Assembly (NCBI GenBank): GCA_964592475.1
Contig: CAZQEZ010000027.1
Location: 1-37,769 of the forward strand
DNA: 37,769 nucleotides
From: CAZQEZ01 sp964592475
GTDB taxonomy: Bacteria; Bacteroidota; Bacteroidia; Cytophagales; Cyclobacteriaceae
Direction: 5' to 3'
Positions 1-9,153 of the stretch are shown piece by piece. Under the pieces are notes generated by a model. It was not told the DNA's origin, did no database searches, and saw only the letters and a program-made list of their open reading frames with translations. Numbering within the stretch: the first letter of the stretch is position 1; the number at the start of each line of letters is the position of its first letter. Position numbers and translations under genes: made by a program.

Positions 1-88
1 ACATGCATAGAACCATCTACATCAACCACAAACTGAACAAAAATTTCACTTCAATTGACAAGTTTTTCGGATATTTCAAATGCATTAG

Positions 89-341
89 AATTTTATAGCT
101 ACAATTTTTATTCTTTCTTTTTTCATATCAGCGGTGAGAGCACAATCAAATGAACCGGCATGTGACAATTACTCAGAAATACTTAAACCTGGGCAAAACA
201 CAACTTGAAGCAGTGTATGTATTTCTGGCAGCCACCAGGGTGGCAGTTTACGATATGCAAATGCAAATAGGCAAGCGGCTATTAATAGCTAAAATTGCAG
301 AAAAGGAAAAGGCTCGTAATTATTATGAAAAAGCTAAATAA
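89..341 (+). pseudogene. Remnant of a secreted protein gene (frame-broken)
   Basis: Two non-matching frames look like pieces of one decayed gene. Frame 1 (89-208) follows a TAG at 86-88 and has no ATG. It reads as a hydrophobic stretch ending in a signal-peptidase-like AVRAQS, then a short polar segment. Frame 2, open from an ATG at 150 to the stop at 341, ends in a charged helix (EKEKARNYYEKAK) of the kind seen at the end of TPR repeats. A start-less signal peptide in one frame and a helical tail in another suggest deletions and frameshifts. A genuine 63-aa gene from 150 is the alternative, but I see no promoter or recognisable domain. The family is unknown. Confidence 0.3.
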
Positions 342-433
342 GAAAGCAAATCCGCATCTTTAACTTGAGCAAGACCAGCCTAATGTTTTCCGTACGGATG
401 ACGTTTTACATTAGACTTTGCTGCAGAGCTTTT

Positions 434-505
434 GATTGGAGATTTCTCGCCTCCAATGCTTTCGCAAAGGATGCCACGAAATGACGATGTTCTTTTCCGG
501 ACTAC
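434..505. repeat. REP-like palindromic intergenic sequence
   Basis: This lies between the left-end debris and the 3' end of the GH106-like gene. TTGGAG (436-441) pairs with CTCCAA (451-456), and CTTT-CGC-AAAG follows at 459-469. The wording 'gatttctcgc ... gaaatgacga' resembles short dispersed intergenic repeats I know from Bacteroidota genomes, but only one copy is visible here. The rest of 342-574 holds no gene that I can support. The hairpin could also help end transcription from the minus-strand gene. Confidence 0.3.
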
Positions 506-574
506 ATGCAAATTCTAAATTCTTCGTGACTTGATTCCTTTGTGGATAATGCCAATCCCTGTTAGTTTCATCTT

Positions 575-3500
575 TTATTCCTTCGTAGCCATCACCTGCC
601 GCTCCTCGCCTACCATTACTTCAAAATCCTCCATCAAGCCATAGGATACAAAGCTATAATTTTCTCCTGCCGGCTGATGCCTGGGCGCCTGATTCCAGCT
701 CCAGGGTGTAGCAATACCCACCGGTACTTCATAATAATGCGGTCCCAATTGATTTCTCGGCGTACCATAAACAAGTATTTCAATTGTGTTTTCTCCAGCG
801 TTGACAAAATCACTGATATCCAGCTCATATGGCTGCCAGCCAATGATTCCGGCGTTTTTTTCGTTGACTTTTACCTGTGCCACGGCTCCCTGCCAATCAT
901 TTAATTTTACCAGGTAAGTTCTTCCCGATTCAAGGTCAACTGGCTTACTATAATTTACTGCCTCCGGATAAAAAGGTAAGCCCTGAGTCACCCAGTTTCC
1001 CAGGTTCAATTCGTCACTTTCTTTAATGAAGAATCCCTGATCGGAAGGCTGCAAATCAAAATCACCTAAAACGAAAATCCGCTCCAGTTCGGCGTGGATA
1101 TGCATCGGTTGTATTGTTAGTGAAACCTGATTTTCTCCAATTTTTAAATCTTCTGTGTCAACAGGATATACATCCACCGAGTGATCAAAATAGTGCAGGT
1201 CCTTATCGGGAGAAATGTTTTTGCCATTAATCCTTACTTGATAGAGCCGGCCATATTCTATACCAATTTTCATTGGCTTTAATTGATAGTCTTGGTCAAC
1301 AATAAAAGTAAACGTAGCTTCAAACCCGGTTCGCTCACCGAAATCATCATTCAAGTCCAGCAATTCTGTTTTATATTGAGTGGTAAAATTCCAGGGGTTA
1401 TGGTCAATATCCGATTTGGGTAAACCATGCCATTTAAAAATACTGTCCGTTGCATGCAGATAGTTGATATCCAGGACTGATTTGCCCATTGATTGGACAT
1501 CACAATAATCCAATACCAGCAAATTATCTTCGACTCTCTGTATGTCAGGGGCTTTTGTTTCAATTAAGCGGTATTCTTCCGGTTGAGCTGGCAATGGCCT
1601 TCCCTTTACTTCTATATCATGAATGTACATCAGTTTACTTTCTCCCGGATGCAGTTTTACTGCGATCTCCAGGCTTTGTCCGGTTTTCCTGGCTGGCAAT
1701 TGATATATTTCGCCAGTAAATGTATTGAACCAGCTTACTGCCTTACCTGATATGGTGAAAGTAAAATCATTGATTTGATTTTTGCTAAAATTGGTCCAAA
1801 ATACCAATTGGCCGTCCTCCAATTTCCGCCGCTGATGAAATAGGTTTTCAGGGTCTTTTGACTGCAGAAGTTGAAATTCTTGATTGGCAAACAATTCGGT
1901 CAATTGCTGCTCATTATCACTAATAGCGATCCATTGCTCAGGGTATTTGGCAACCAACTGCTCGGTTTCATCACTCAATTCAGCATCTAATAGATAAGGA
2001 ATATCTTGATAATAAACCATACCTCCTGCTTTGGTATATTGCTTTAATAATTCGAATGTTTTCCGATTCAGGTTTTCCACATGTGGACCTAAAATGACCT
2101 TGTCATAAGCTCTTTTTTGAATTACAAATTGACCACTATCGCAACTGGCAAACTCCTGGATCACCATTTCACTACCCAGGTCAAATTCTATCTTGAGTGA
2201 CTCAAGCAACCTGACGAACGACTTGAAGTTCTCACCATATTCATTAGTGATTCCGGAAGCTCCCAAAAAGTTATTATCCTGGGCCGGAGTGAAATACATC
2301 CAGGTGGTAGTGGTAGGTTCAAGAACGAGAATATCGTTGATGTTCTCTCCGGATGACATGGCTACCGATAATCTGGAATAATGCTGAGCCAAATTATGAT
2401 AATGCTTCCACCAGGAGGCATGCCAGCTAATGGATTGCGGAAAATCACGCTTCCGAGAACCTTTCGTGGTCATGTAGGCCAGGTGTTGGTTCATCAGGTT
2501 TACACCTGCAGCATACTCCCAGTCACCAAGGCGCTTCATTGCTTCAAAATCAAGGTCCCATCCGGAAGCGCCATAAGTTTCGGATAAGGTACGCTTGCGC
2601 CCGAACTGATTGGCAATACTAAGCAACTCTCTGCCGGCGAATATATTGCCAAATTGATCCGGCCTTCCATCTATATCATTGAAAAGCATATCAATACCCG
2701 GCACCTGGTGATAAGCATACAAGATCATATTATCACCGGCATGGCGGGGATTGGGCCAGCCATGCTCCCAATAATGCCCGGTCCAGCTCAGGTTATTGGC
2801 TTCCGTATATTCATACCAGGGCTTACTCCAACGTTCCACGAAAAGCTCAATCAGCAATTGGTAATAATCATGCCTGATTTTCTGGTAATTGCCAATATCT
2901 TCCCACAGTGACGGCAAATGCGTTTCCAGCCGGTACCCCCAGCGCTTTTCGTAATCATTAAATAATGTTGGAGTCCAGCGTATGTCACCTTTGGACGGAG
3001 GCTTAATGTGAGGTTCATCGGTAAATACTCCCATCACATTTCGGCCAAAATCTTCGCCAAATGTTTTCTCATAGCCCGGCATGGTAGTTTCAATAAACTT
3101 TTCCGTTACTCCTGGCACCAGCAAATCGGGATACGGATATCCACCTTCTCGTTCTTTCACCTGAGCATATGTTTTTTCAAATAAAAAGTAAGTGCCAGGC
3201 TGGCCTACATATTCGGCCAAACTATCGGAAATATTCGTGAATTTTCCGTCTTCCTGCAGCAAAGCCAGGAAAGCAATACTTACTTCTGCGGTATCGACAT
3301 TTTGCTTTACCTGCATGCGCAGTCCGGTACCATTCACGTATGATTCCGGCATTTGACGTTGCACATGACCACCGGCATAGCCGCTGGGAAAGCAATTTTC
3401 ATCGTAAAGCCAAAGCTTCATGTTTCTTTTTTTTGCCTCCGCTAAGGCATATTCATTCAAATCAAACCACTCATCTGACAGATACTCTGTTATCAAACCC

Positions 3501-3751
3501 GGACGGGAATGAATAATCACACTATTGATTTGTTGCTCCTTAAAGTAATCCAGTTGTCGCTCAATTTTTTCTCTGGTTACTTCATCATTCCACACCCAGA
3601 AAGGTACAGTACTGTAATACGATGGTGGATTTTCAAACAATGTGACCAACGAATTATAATCCTTTATTTCCTTATCAGCATGATAGGTTTGTTGCTTATT
3701 TTGGCAACCCCAGAAAATTGAAATTAAAAAGATTAACCCAATATTTTTCAT
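575..3751 (-). CDS. GH106-like alpha-L-rhamnosidase, lipoprotein
   Basis: A predicted glycoside hydrolase of 1058 aa resembling family GH106, whose characterised members remove L-rhamnose from plant or algal glycans. I chose the ATG at 3751 over an upstream TTG at 3775 because it begins directly with a lipoprotein signal (MKNIGLIFLISIFWGC), giving a cysteine to be lipidated. The N-terminal third carries family-like stretches: PFWVWNDEVT, IHSRPGL and LYDENCFPSGYAGG. GVFTDEP, at about residue 250, probably holds catalytic acids. The C-terminus has beta-sandwich, sugar-binding-like modules, including a GWQPYELDISDFVNAGEN segment. It sits 27 nt after the stop of the TonB-dependent protein, so the two are probably co-transcribed. 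The substrate cannot be read from sequence, and a GH2-like side group is the main alternative. Confidence 0.78.
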   Translation of the reverse strand: MKNIGLIFLISIFWGCQNKQQTYHADKEIKDYNSLVTLFENPPSYYSTVPFWVWNDEVTREKIERQLDYFKEQQINSVIIHSRPGLITEYLSDEWFDLNEYALAEAKKRNMKLWLYDENCFPSGYAGGHVQRQMPESYVNGTGLRMQVKQNVDTAEVSIAFLALLQEDGKFTNISDSLAEYVGQPGTYFLFEKTYAQVKEREGGYPYPDLLVPGVTEKFIETTMPGYEKTFGEDFGRNVMGVFTDEPHIKPPSKGDIRWTPTLFNDYEKRWGYRLETHLPSLWEDIGNYQKIRHDYYQLLIELFVERWSKPWYEYTEANNLSWTGHYWEHGWPNPRHAGDNMILYAYHQVPGIDMLFNDIDGRPDQFGNIFAGRELLSIANQFGRKRTLSETYGASGWDLDFEAMKRLGDWEYAAGVNLMNQHLAYMTTKGSRKRDFPQSISWHASWWKHYHNLAQHYSRLSVAMSSGENINDILVLEPTTTTWMYFTPAQDNNFLGASGITNEYGENFKSFVRLLESLKIEFDLGSEMVIQEFASCDSGQFVIQKRAYDKVILGPHVENLNRKTFELLKQYTKAGGMVYYQDIPYLLDAELSDETEQLVAKYPEQWIAISDNEQQLTELFANQEFQLLQSKDPENLFHQRRKLEDGQLVFWTNFSKNQINDFTFTISGKAVSWFNTFTGEIYQLPARKTGQSLEIAVKLHPGESKLMYIHDIEVKGRPLPAQPEEYRLIETKAPDIQRVEDNLLVLDYCDVQSMGKSVLDINYLHATDSIFKWHGLPKSDIDHNPWNFTTQYKTELLDLNDDFGERTGFEATFTFIVDQDYQLKPMKIGIEYGRLYQVRINGKNISPDKDLHYFDHSVDVYPVDTEDLKIGENQVSLTIQPMHIHAELERIFVLGDFDLQPSDQGFFIKESDELNLGNWVTQGLPFYPEAVNYSKPVDLESGRTYLVKLNDWQGAVAQVKVNEKNAGIIGWQPYELDISDFVNAGENTIEILVYGTPRNQLGPHYYEVPVGIATPWSWNQAPRHQPAGENYSFVSYGLMEDFEVMVGEERQVMATKE

Positions 3752-3778
3752 TGTAATACTTATTAGCTTACCCAAAAT

Positions 3779-6262
3779 TTAAAAATCTTCTTCCAATGTT
3801 GGAGCCAACCTATCTTCTGCTGCTCTTCTACTACTTTTCTTAAACTTATTAAAATTAAAGCTTAATGCTAATTTAACTACTTGTGGTTCACGTTGCCTCA
3901 AATATCGACTTTGAAATTGTGGATAATCCTGGTAGGTACTTTCTCTTTCTAAAATATGGATAAAAGAGCCGAATATGTCATTTAATGAAACAGTGGCAGA
4001 CAGCCTATTATTCAAGAAACTCTTTTTTACAGCCGCACTTGCAAATAAAATGGTAGGCATGAAACCTTGAATAAAATCTTGTCCTCCGATATATACTACC
4101 AATACCTGGCCTTTCCATCCTTTAGGTAATAATAGTATAGAGTTTATTTTACCTTCGGTATAAAAGTAAGAGCGTTGACTACTGAATGTTCGATTGAGCT
4201 CGCCCTGGTTTAGCGAATTGTCACTACTAAAATTACCATCCAGTAAGCTATATCCTGTTTCAAAATTACCCATTACGCGTAACCACTTACCTACACCAGA
4301 ACTAAAATTAATATCAAGCGCGGTATTCTCTCTTTTTACTGTGTTTGCAAATCTGAAAAAAGTAATATTATCTTCTATGTCGTAAAAATCTTGTACGCGG
4401 GCAAAATTATTTTTTACTAAATTGTGATACAAATCAAAAGTTAAAGATGTTTTTCCAAGTTTGGTTTGATAACTCAGCTCGACTTTATCCGAAAATTCAG
4501 GTACTAATTCGGGATTTCCTTGCCAAAAAGAGTATCTATTGCTTATGGTGATAAATGGATCTAAATAAAAATCTGGTGAACGATTTATTCTTTTATTATA
4601 AGCTAATCGCAAATTCGAATTCTCTCCAATAGGACGGCTCAATGAAGCTGAAGGAAACCAATTTAATTGATTAAAAACAAAAGGCTGTTCAAGATTACCT
4701 GTTTTTAATGATCTGTCAGTATATTCGTTGCGCATACCAGCTTCATAACTTAATTTGTTTATTTTATTGGCATAGTTTACATACCCTGCTACAATTATAC
4801 GCGAAAAATCACTCGTGTTATCAGTCAAGAATTTATCTGTCCATTCAGCATCACCATTATCATTGAAGTTAAAAGATCTATCATCTTGTTCATTACGATA
4901 TTGAAAACCTGCCTCCAATTTACCACTTTTTACGGGAAGGGTGTAATCTGTTTGAAGCCTGTAGGAATAACTGTCCCAATTTTCATCTGTTCTATATTGG
5001 TTCAAATCATTACTTGATATTTGATATTGAGCGTTGCTTAAGTACTCATTAAACTGATCAAAATCTTCCGTATTTTGGCTCGAATAGGTTGCCATCATAT
5101 CTAATTTATGGCCTTTTTTATTAAACTCAGTTGTATAGGTACCAATAGCATTTACAAAGTTGGCATCTCGAGCAGCATCATTTCTATTTAGCGCGTAGAA
5201 AGGGACATCTTCTATATCTGAAGTAGCATTAATGGTTTGATCAAATCCTCTGGAAAGTCCTTGATAGCCAAAATTTGTAGAGAAGGAAAGTGTGTTATTC
5301 TTATTTATAAAATAATCAAACCCTGCTCGAACATCTGCATTTTTTCTTTGATAGCTTCCATCAGTTTCTGCATTTACTTTTTTAAAGCCGTTTTCAAAAT
5401 TAGTAGTTGTTTGGTCATCTTTTATCAATAATATATTTTGATAATTGAAGTTAAATCCTCCAAATAAGCTTATTTTATTCTTATTATAATTAAATAATCC
5501 ATCGGCAGCATACTTACTTCTATTGGCTATAGAGGCATTTAACATTCCTGATATCCCTTCTCCTTCATTTCTTTTCAAAATCACGTTAATAATTCCGGCA
5601 TCGCCATCAGGATCATATTTTGCCGAAGGGCTAGTTATAATTTCGATTTGCTTAATAGAACCGGCTGGTATTTGCCTAAGCGCATTCATTCCTTGCATGA
5701 TGGTGGGTTTGCCATCTACAAAAACAGTAAAAAACGAGCTTCCTCTTAAAGTAAGGCTGCCATTTACATCTACACTCACTGAAGGCACTGTTTCTAATAC
5801 CTCAGCTGCAGTTCCACCAGCAGCTATTATGCTTTTATCAGCATTTACTACTTTTTTATCAATACCTATAGATACTACATCTCGTTCTTCCGTAATGGCT
5901 ATTTCATCAAGTTGCTTGATCGCCGGATTTAAAGCAACCTCGCCTATATCCAACATTTTGGTGTTTTGATCGATAACCACATCTTTGATTATTTCACGTT
6001 TATAACCTACAAAGTTTAATTGTAAATAATAATTGCCGGTATCAATATTTTTAATTATAAAAGCACCTTTTTCATCTGAAATGGCTCCATTGACTAAAGT
6101 TGAGTCACTTTTTTTATATAGAACAGCATTTGCATATTCGATTGGCTTATCTAATTCTTTGTCTTTTAATACTCCTTTTATTATCCCATTGCCCTCGGGA
6201 GGCTGGGCAAAAGTCAGATTAATAAAAGTAATCAATAAAAGCAGTAAACAAGTTTTTTTCAT
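3779..6262 (-). CDS. TonB-dependent outer-membrane beta-barrel protein
   Basis: An 827-aa outer-membrane protein. Residues 1-19 are a signal peptide ending in FAQ. About 27-110 is a carboxypeptidase-regulatory-like beta-sandwich (the N-terminal extension usual in Bacteroidota). About 130-230 is a plug-like domain with VETVPSVSV-like and SPSAKYDPDGDAGIINV motifs, and the rest is a long barrel ending in phenylalanine. This matches the OMP_b-brl_3 type of TonB-linked protein rather than classical SusC. No SusD partner lies nearby, so it is not a standard polysaccharide utilisation pair. It is the first gene of a likely two-gene unit with the GH106-like enzyme. A transport role for oligosaccharides is inferred from that neighbour only. 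No clear TAnnTTTG element was found upstream. Confidence 0.85.
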   Translation of the reverse strand: MKKTCLLLLLITFINLTFAQPPEGNGIIKGVLKDKELDKPIEYANAVLYKKSDSTLVNGAISDEKGAFIIKNIDTGNYYLQLNFVGYKREIIKDVVIDQNTKMLDIGEVALNPAIKQLDEIAITEERDVVSIGIDKKVVNADKSIIAAGGTAAEVLETVPSVSVDVNGSLTLRGSSFFTVFVDGKPTIMQGMNALRQIPAGSIKQIEIITSPSAKYDPDGDAGIINVILKRNEGEGISGMLNASIANRSKYAADGLFNYNKNKISLFGGFNFNYQNILLIKDDQTTTNFENGFKKVNAETDGSYQRKNADVRAGFDYFINKNNTLSFSTNFGYQGLSRGFDQTINATSDIEDVPFYALNRNDAARDANFVNAIGTYTTEFNKKGHKLDMMATYSSQNTEDFDQFNEYLSNAQYQISSNDLNQYRTDENWDSYSYRLQTDYTLPVKSGKLEAGFQYRNEQDDRSFNFNDNGDAEWTDKFLTDNTSDFSRIIVAGYVNYANKINKLSYEAGMRNEYTDRSLKTGNLEQPFVFNQLNWFPSASLSRPIGENSNLRLAYNKRINRSPDFYLDPFITISNRYSFWQGNPELVPEFSDKVELSYQTKLGKTSLTFDLYHNLVKNNFARVQDFYDIEDNITFFRFANTVKRENTALDINFSSGVGKWLRVMGNFETGYSLLDGNFSSDNSLNQGELNRTFSSQRSYFYTEGKINSILLLPKGWKGQVLVVYIGGQDFIQGFMPTILFASAAVKKSFLNNRLSATVSLNDIFGSFIHILERESTYQDYPQFQSRYLRQREPQVVKLALSFNFNKFKKSSRRAAEDRLAPTLEEDF

Positions 6263-6416
6263 AAGTCAAACCTGGATTATAATTTAAGATTAATTAATTT
6301 CGAGCTCAATTTACCAACTTATCATTGATTAAACTAATATACCTACATCTTTTTTTTGATCTAAGAGGGTTCGCTTTTTCATTTTATAGCTTTTCAAACA
6401 ATAAATGGTATTATTT

Positions 6417-6497
6417 ACTGAAGTTTCGCACCTTAAAAATCGCGTTTTAACTCCATGTGAATAAAACCGACCTTAAATTCGAAACAAAAATGGAAAT
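6417..6497 (+). repeat. Upstream repeat module, copy 1
   Basis: About 80 bp starting ACTGAAGTTTCGCACC and ending at ATGGAAATG recurs at 37604-37769 with few substitutions, apart from an 84-bp insertion in the second copy. Inside is a GTTTTA ... TAAAAC inverted repeat, and the outer ends carry GTTTCG and CGAAAC. Both copies lie upstream of minus-strand outer-surface genes and run into a plus-strand ATGGAAAT. It may be the conserved leader of a paralogous plus-strand gene family, or a regulatory element of the minus-strand genes. Confidence 0.6.
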
Positions 6498-6687
6498 GAA
6501 AAAAATAAAGCATTTTTTTCTTTACACGTACCAGGTGCAAAAAATTGAAATTAATATCAATTCTGTGCCTGCCAAAGGCATTTGCTCCGTTTCTCCGGAT
6601 CGAAACCGTATTTTTGTGATCAATGATACCAGTAGAAAAGAGGAACCTGGTATTTCCATTGCCTATAAAAATGGCAACACGTGGTAG
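6490..6687 (+). pseudogene. Truncated PD40-like propeller gene remnant
   Basis: An ATG at 6490 inside the repeat opens a frame beginning MEMKKIKHFF, then jumps into a segment (VSPDRNRIFVINDTS, then GISIAYKNGNTW) shaped like one PD40/WD40-like propeller repeat. Such repeats typically run SPDG-x-x-I-(Y/F)-x-x-S-D followed by an I-x-x-(S/A) strand and NG-x-W. The frame stops after W at 6687. The 65-aa result is too short for any propeller protein and looks like the fused start and one repeat of a deleted gene. A real small protein is possible but less likely. The remaining sequence up to 6801 shows nothing else I can name. Confidence 0.35.
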
Positions 6688-6801
6688 GTACCCCTACCAC
6701 TTTATATGGCTCTGTATGATTTAGATAAAAGATCAGCTAAGAGAATTTAATACTTGGACTTTTTCTTATTTTTACAATTCTTTAACTCAACCTTAAATAT
6801 T

Positions 6802-8901
6802 ATGAAGTATTTTTACTTTGTTTTGTTAATATTCTTTACTAATACTGTTTGGTCTCAGTCTCAGACATTTTTCCCGGATAAAGATTTGATGCCGATTGGT
6901 GCTTATTATTATCCGGAACACTGGCCTGAGAAAGAATGGGAAAGAGACTTGAAAAGAGTAGCTGATCTTGGCTTTGAATTTACTCACTTTGGTGAATTTG
7001 CCTGGGCCATGATGGAACCAGTGGAGGGAGAATATGATTTTACCTGGTTGGATAAAGCAGTAAAAATTGCTGCTGACAATGGCTTAAAAGTGATCATGTG
7101 TACCCCTACCCCTACACCACCGGTCTGGCTTACACAAAAGCATCCGGAAGTTTTGATAGAAAGTGCCATGGGCATTACTCAGCAGCATGGCTCTCGTTTA
7201 CATGTTTCTTACAATCACCCCACCTATCTGTATTATGTAGCTAAAATAGTTACCCAATTAGGAAAACGCTATGGCAAAGATGAACGCGTATGGGGTTGGC
7301 AGCTGGACAACGAACCTCATTACGGTACACTTTACGACTATTCTCCATCCCAGGAAAAAGAGTATCAAATCTGGTTGCGAGAAAGATATGGTAGCATTGA
7401 CAAATTAAACAAATCATGGGGTACGGCTTTCTGGAGCCAGGTATACAATGATTTTCTGCAAATTCAAATACCTAACCCTAATGAGGCACCACAAGGAGCT
7501 AATCCTCATGCTTTATTAGATTTTCAACGTTTTACCGCCGATCAGTTGTCTGAGGCTTTACGTTTTCAGGCCAATATTCTGGAGCAGTATATTAGCGAGG
7601 AGCAGTGGATTACAACTAATTACGCTTATTACAAGTTTCTGCCCCCTGTCGATCTCTTTCGCAACCAGCACGACCTTGATTTTGCCTCTCACACTATGTA
7701 CCTGCTCAGCACAGCACTAAATTATCCTTCCGGGAATTTGGCCCATCGCCTGGGTAGTGGCCTGGAGCTTTCTTTCTCCAATGAACTGGCCGCTTCTGTG
7801 AATGGCTACACCGGCATCATGGAGTTACAACCAGGGCAGATCAACTGGGGAAAATATAATTCTCAGCCACTACCCGGAGCAGTAAAGATGTGGATCTGGC
7901 ACAGTTTTGCTTTGGGTGATAGATTTACCTGCACCTACCGTTTCCGTCAGCCTTTGTTTGGCAGTGAGCAATTTCACAAAGGCATACTCGAACCAGATGG
8001 CACTACAGTTTCTCCGGGAGGGCAGGAATATGTTGAGGCCATCGAAGAAATTACTAGTTTACGGAAGCTATACAATCCTTCGGTGAAAATCCCGGATGAA
8101 TATGCTTCCCGCCGCACTGCTTTTTTATGGAAACAGGAAAACCTACTGGACATAGAAAACTACCGCCACAATGAAAAATTTGACCCCTGGCAGCATTTTT
8201 ATACATACTATGATAAATTAAAGACGATGGGTGCCCCAGTCACCTTTTTACAGGAAAAGGATGAATTTAAAGTGAAAAAATTTCCATTTATGGTAGCGCC
8301 GGCCTATCAATTATTGGATCAAAAGCTGGTGAAAAAATGGAAGGATTATGTAAGCAATGGCGGCCACCTGGTGTTGAGTACCCGTACCGGGCTTAAAGAT
8401 ACCCTTGGCCACCTTTGGGAAGGTCCGCTGCAAGCACCTATTGTTGAGCTAATTGGCGCTAATGTGGCTTATTACGATCATTTACCTCCGGGCAAAAACG
8501 GGAAAATAGCTTTTGAAGAAGCAAATTATGAATGGAATGTATGGGCAGATGTGCTGGAGCCCACGGAAGCTGAAGTATGGGCTACCTATAAGGATCAGTT
8601 TTATAAAGGACAACCAGCGGTGGTACACCGGCGGATGGGTAAAGGCAGCGTAACCTATATTGGCGCCTGGAGTAACGATGGTGAACTGGAGCGACAGGTG
8701 TTGCGCAAGCTATATAAGCGAATGGGGGCAAAAATTCTGGATCTTCCCTCCTATGTATTCACCGAATGGCGGGATGGTTTTTGGGTGACCGTGAATTATA
8801 CTTCGGAGATGGTTAAAGCTCCAGTATCAGAAGAAGCGAATGTTTTGATTGGGGAGCCTGAACTGGCACCGGGAGCTTATGTAGTATGGAAAAATGACTA
8901 A
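6802..8901 (+). CDS. Secreted GH42 beta-galactosidase
   Basis: A 699-aa family GH42 beta-galactosidase that hydrolyses terminal beta-galactosides. The ATG at 6802 is preferred over an upstream TTG at 6754 because it starts a signal peptide (MKYFYFVLLIFFTNTVWSQ), pointing to periplasmic or surface location. The TIM barrel starts with GAYYYPEHWPEKEW, typical of the family. The acid/base glutamate is E171 in WQLDNEPH, and the likely nucleophile is E341 in GIMELQPGQINW. The trimerisation-like domain (about 400-620) and a short C-terminal beta domain follow, and the length fits the family. It is divergent from the TonB-dependent protein/GH106 pair, so the region forms a small loose glycan-degradation cluster. 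Confidence 0.93.
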   Translation: MKYFYFVLLIFFTNTVWSQSQTFFPDKDLMPIGAYYYPEHWPEKEWERDLKRVADLGFEFTHFGEFAWAMMEPVEGEYDFTWLDKAVKIAADNGLKVIMCTPTPTPPVWLTQKHPEVLIESAMGITQQHGSRLHVSYNHPTYLYYVAKIVTQLGKRYGKDERVWGWQLDNEPHYGTLYDYSPSQEKEYQIWLRERYGSIDKLNKSWGTAFWSQVYNDFLQIQIPNPNEAPQGANPHALLDFQRFTADQLSEALRFQANILEQYISEEQWITTNYAYYKFLPPVDLFRNQHDLDFASHTMYLLSTALNYPSGNLAHRLGSGLELSFSNELAASVNGYTGIMELQPGQINWGKYNSQPLPGAVKMWIWHSFALGDRFTCTYRFRQPLFGSEQFHKGILEPDGTTVSPGGQEYVEAIEEITSLRKLYNPSVKIPDEYASRRTAFLWKQENLLDIENYRHNEKFDPWQHFYTYYDKLKTMGAPVTFLQEKDEFKVKKFPFMVAPAYQLLDQKLVKKWKDYVSNGGHLVLSTRTGLKDTLGHLWEGPLQAPIVELIGANVAYYDHLPPGKNGKIAFEEANYEWNVWADVLEPTEAEVWATYKDQFYKGQPAVVHRRMGKGSVTYIGAWSNDGELERQVLRKLYKRMGAKILDLPSYVFTEWRDGFWVTVNYTSEMVKAPVSEEANVLIGEPELAPGAYVVWKND

Positions 8902-9001
8902 AGATAGATGGCCGCCGGCTGCCATAAAATTAGTAGCTCAATGTTGAACCTTATGCAGAAGGTAAACTGTTTTACATTGATGTGTATAATATAATAATGC
9001 T

Positions 9002-9054
9002 TGAGGATTAAATTGGTGGGCCAGTGGAAGTGTTTTTTTATTAAACCTCATTTT
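9002..9054 (+). terminator. Possible terminator after the GH42 gene
   Basis: TGAGGATTAA (9002-9011) can pair with TTAAACCTCA (9041-9050), nine pairs around one A-A mismatch, followed by TTTTG. The loop is long (about 29 nt), so this is weak evidence. Confidence 0.3.
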
Positions 9055-9077
9055 GTGATATATGACTTTGCTCATTT

Positions 9078-9106
9078 TTTGCACAATAATTTATGTTTTA
9101 TCTTTG
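9078..9106 (+). promoter_or_regulatory. Bacteroidota-type promoter for the PPi-PFK gene
   Basis: TTTG at 9078-9081, a 17-nt spacer, then TATCTTTG at 9099-9106. Both boxes match the primary-sigma-factor consensus of Bacteroidota (TTTG / TAnnTTTG). Transcription would start near 9113, giving a leader of about 40 nt before the ATG at 9154. Confidence 0.75.
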
Positions 9107-9153
9107 CCGTCAAAAATATTATACGAATTTTTTAAATTATCAAAATAATCAAT

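Noticed and set aside
5523..5969. A 148-aa plus-strand frame
   Set aside because: It lies wholly antisense to the TonB-dependent protein plug region and has no recognisable domain; a shadow frame.
3779..6262. SusC of a classical polysaccharide utilisation locus
   Set aside because: No SusD homologue lies next to it and the barrel resembles the OMP_b-brl_3 group.
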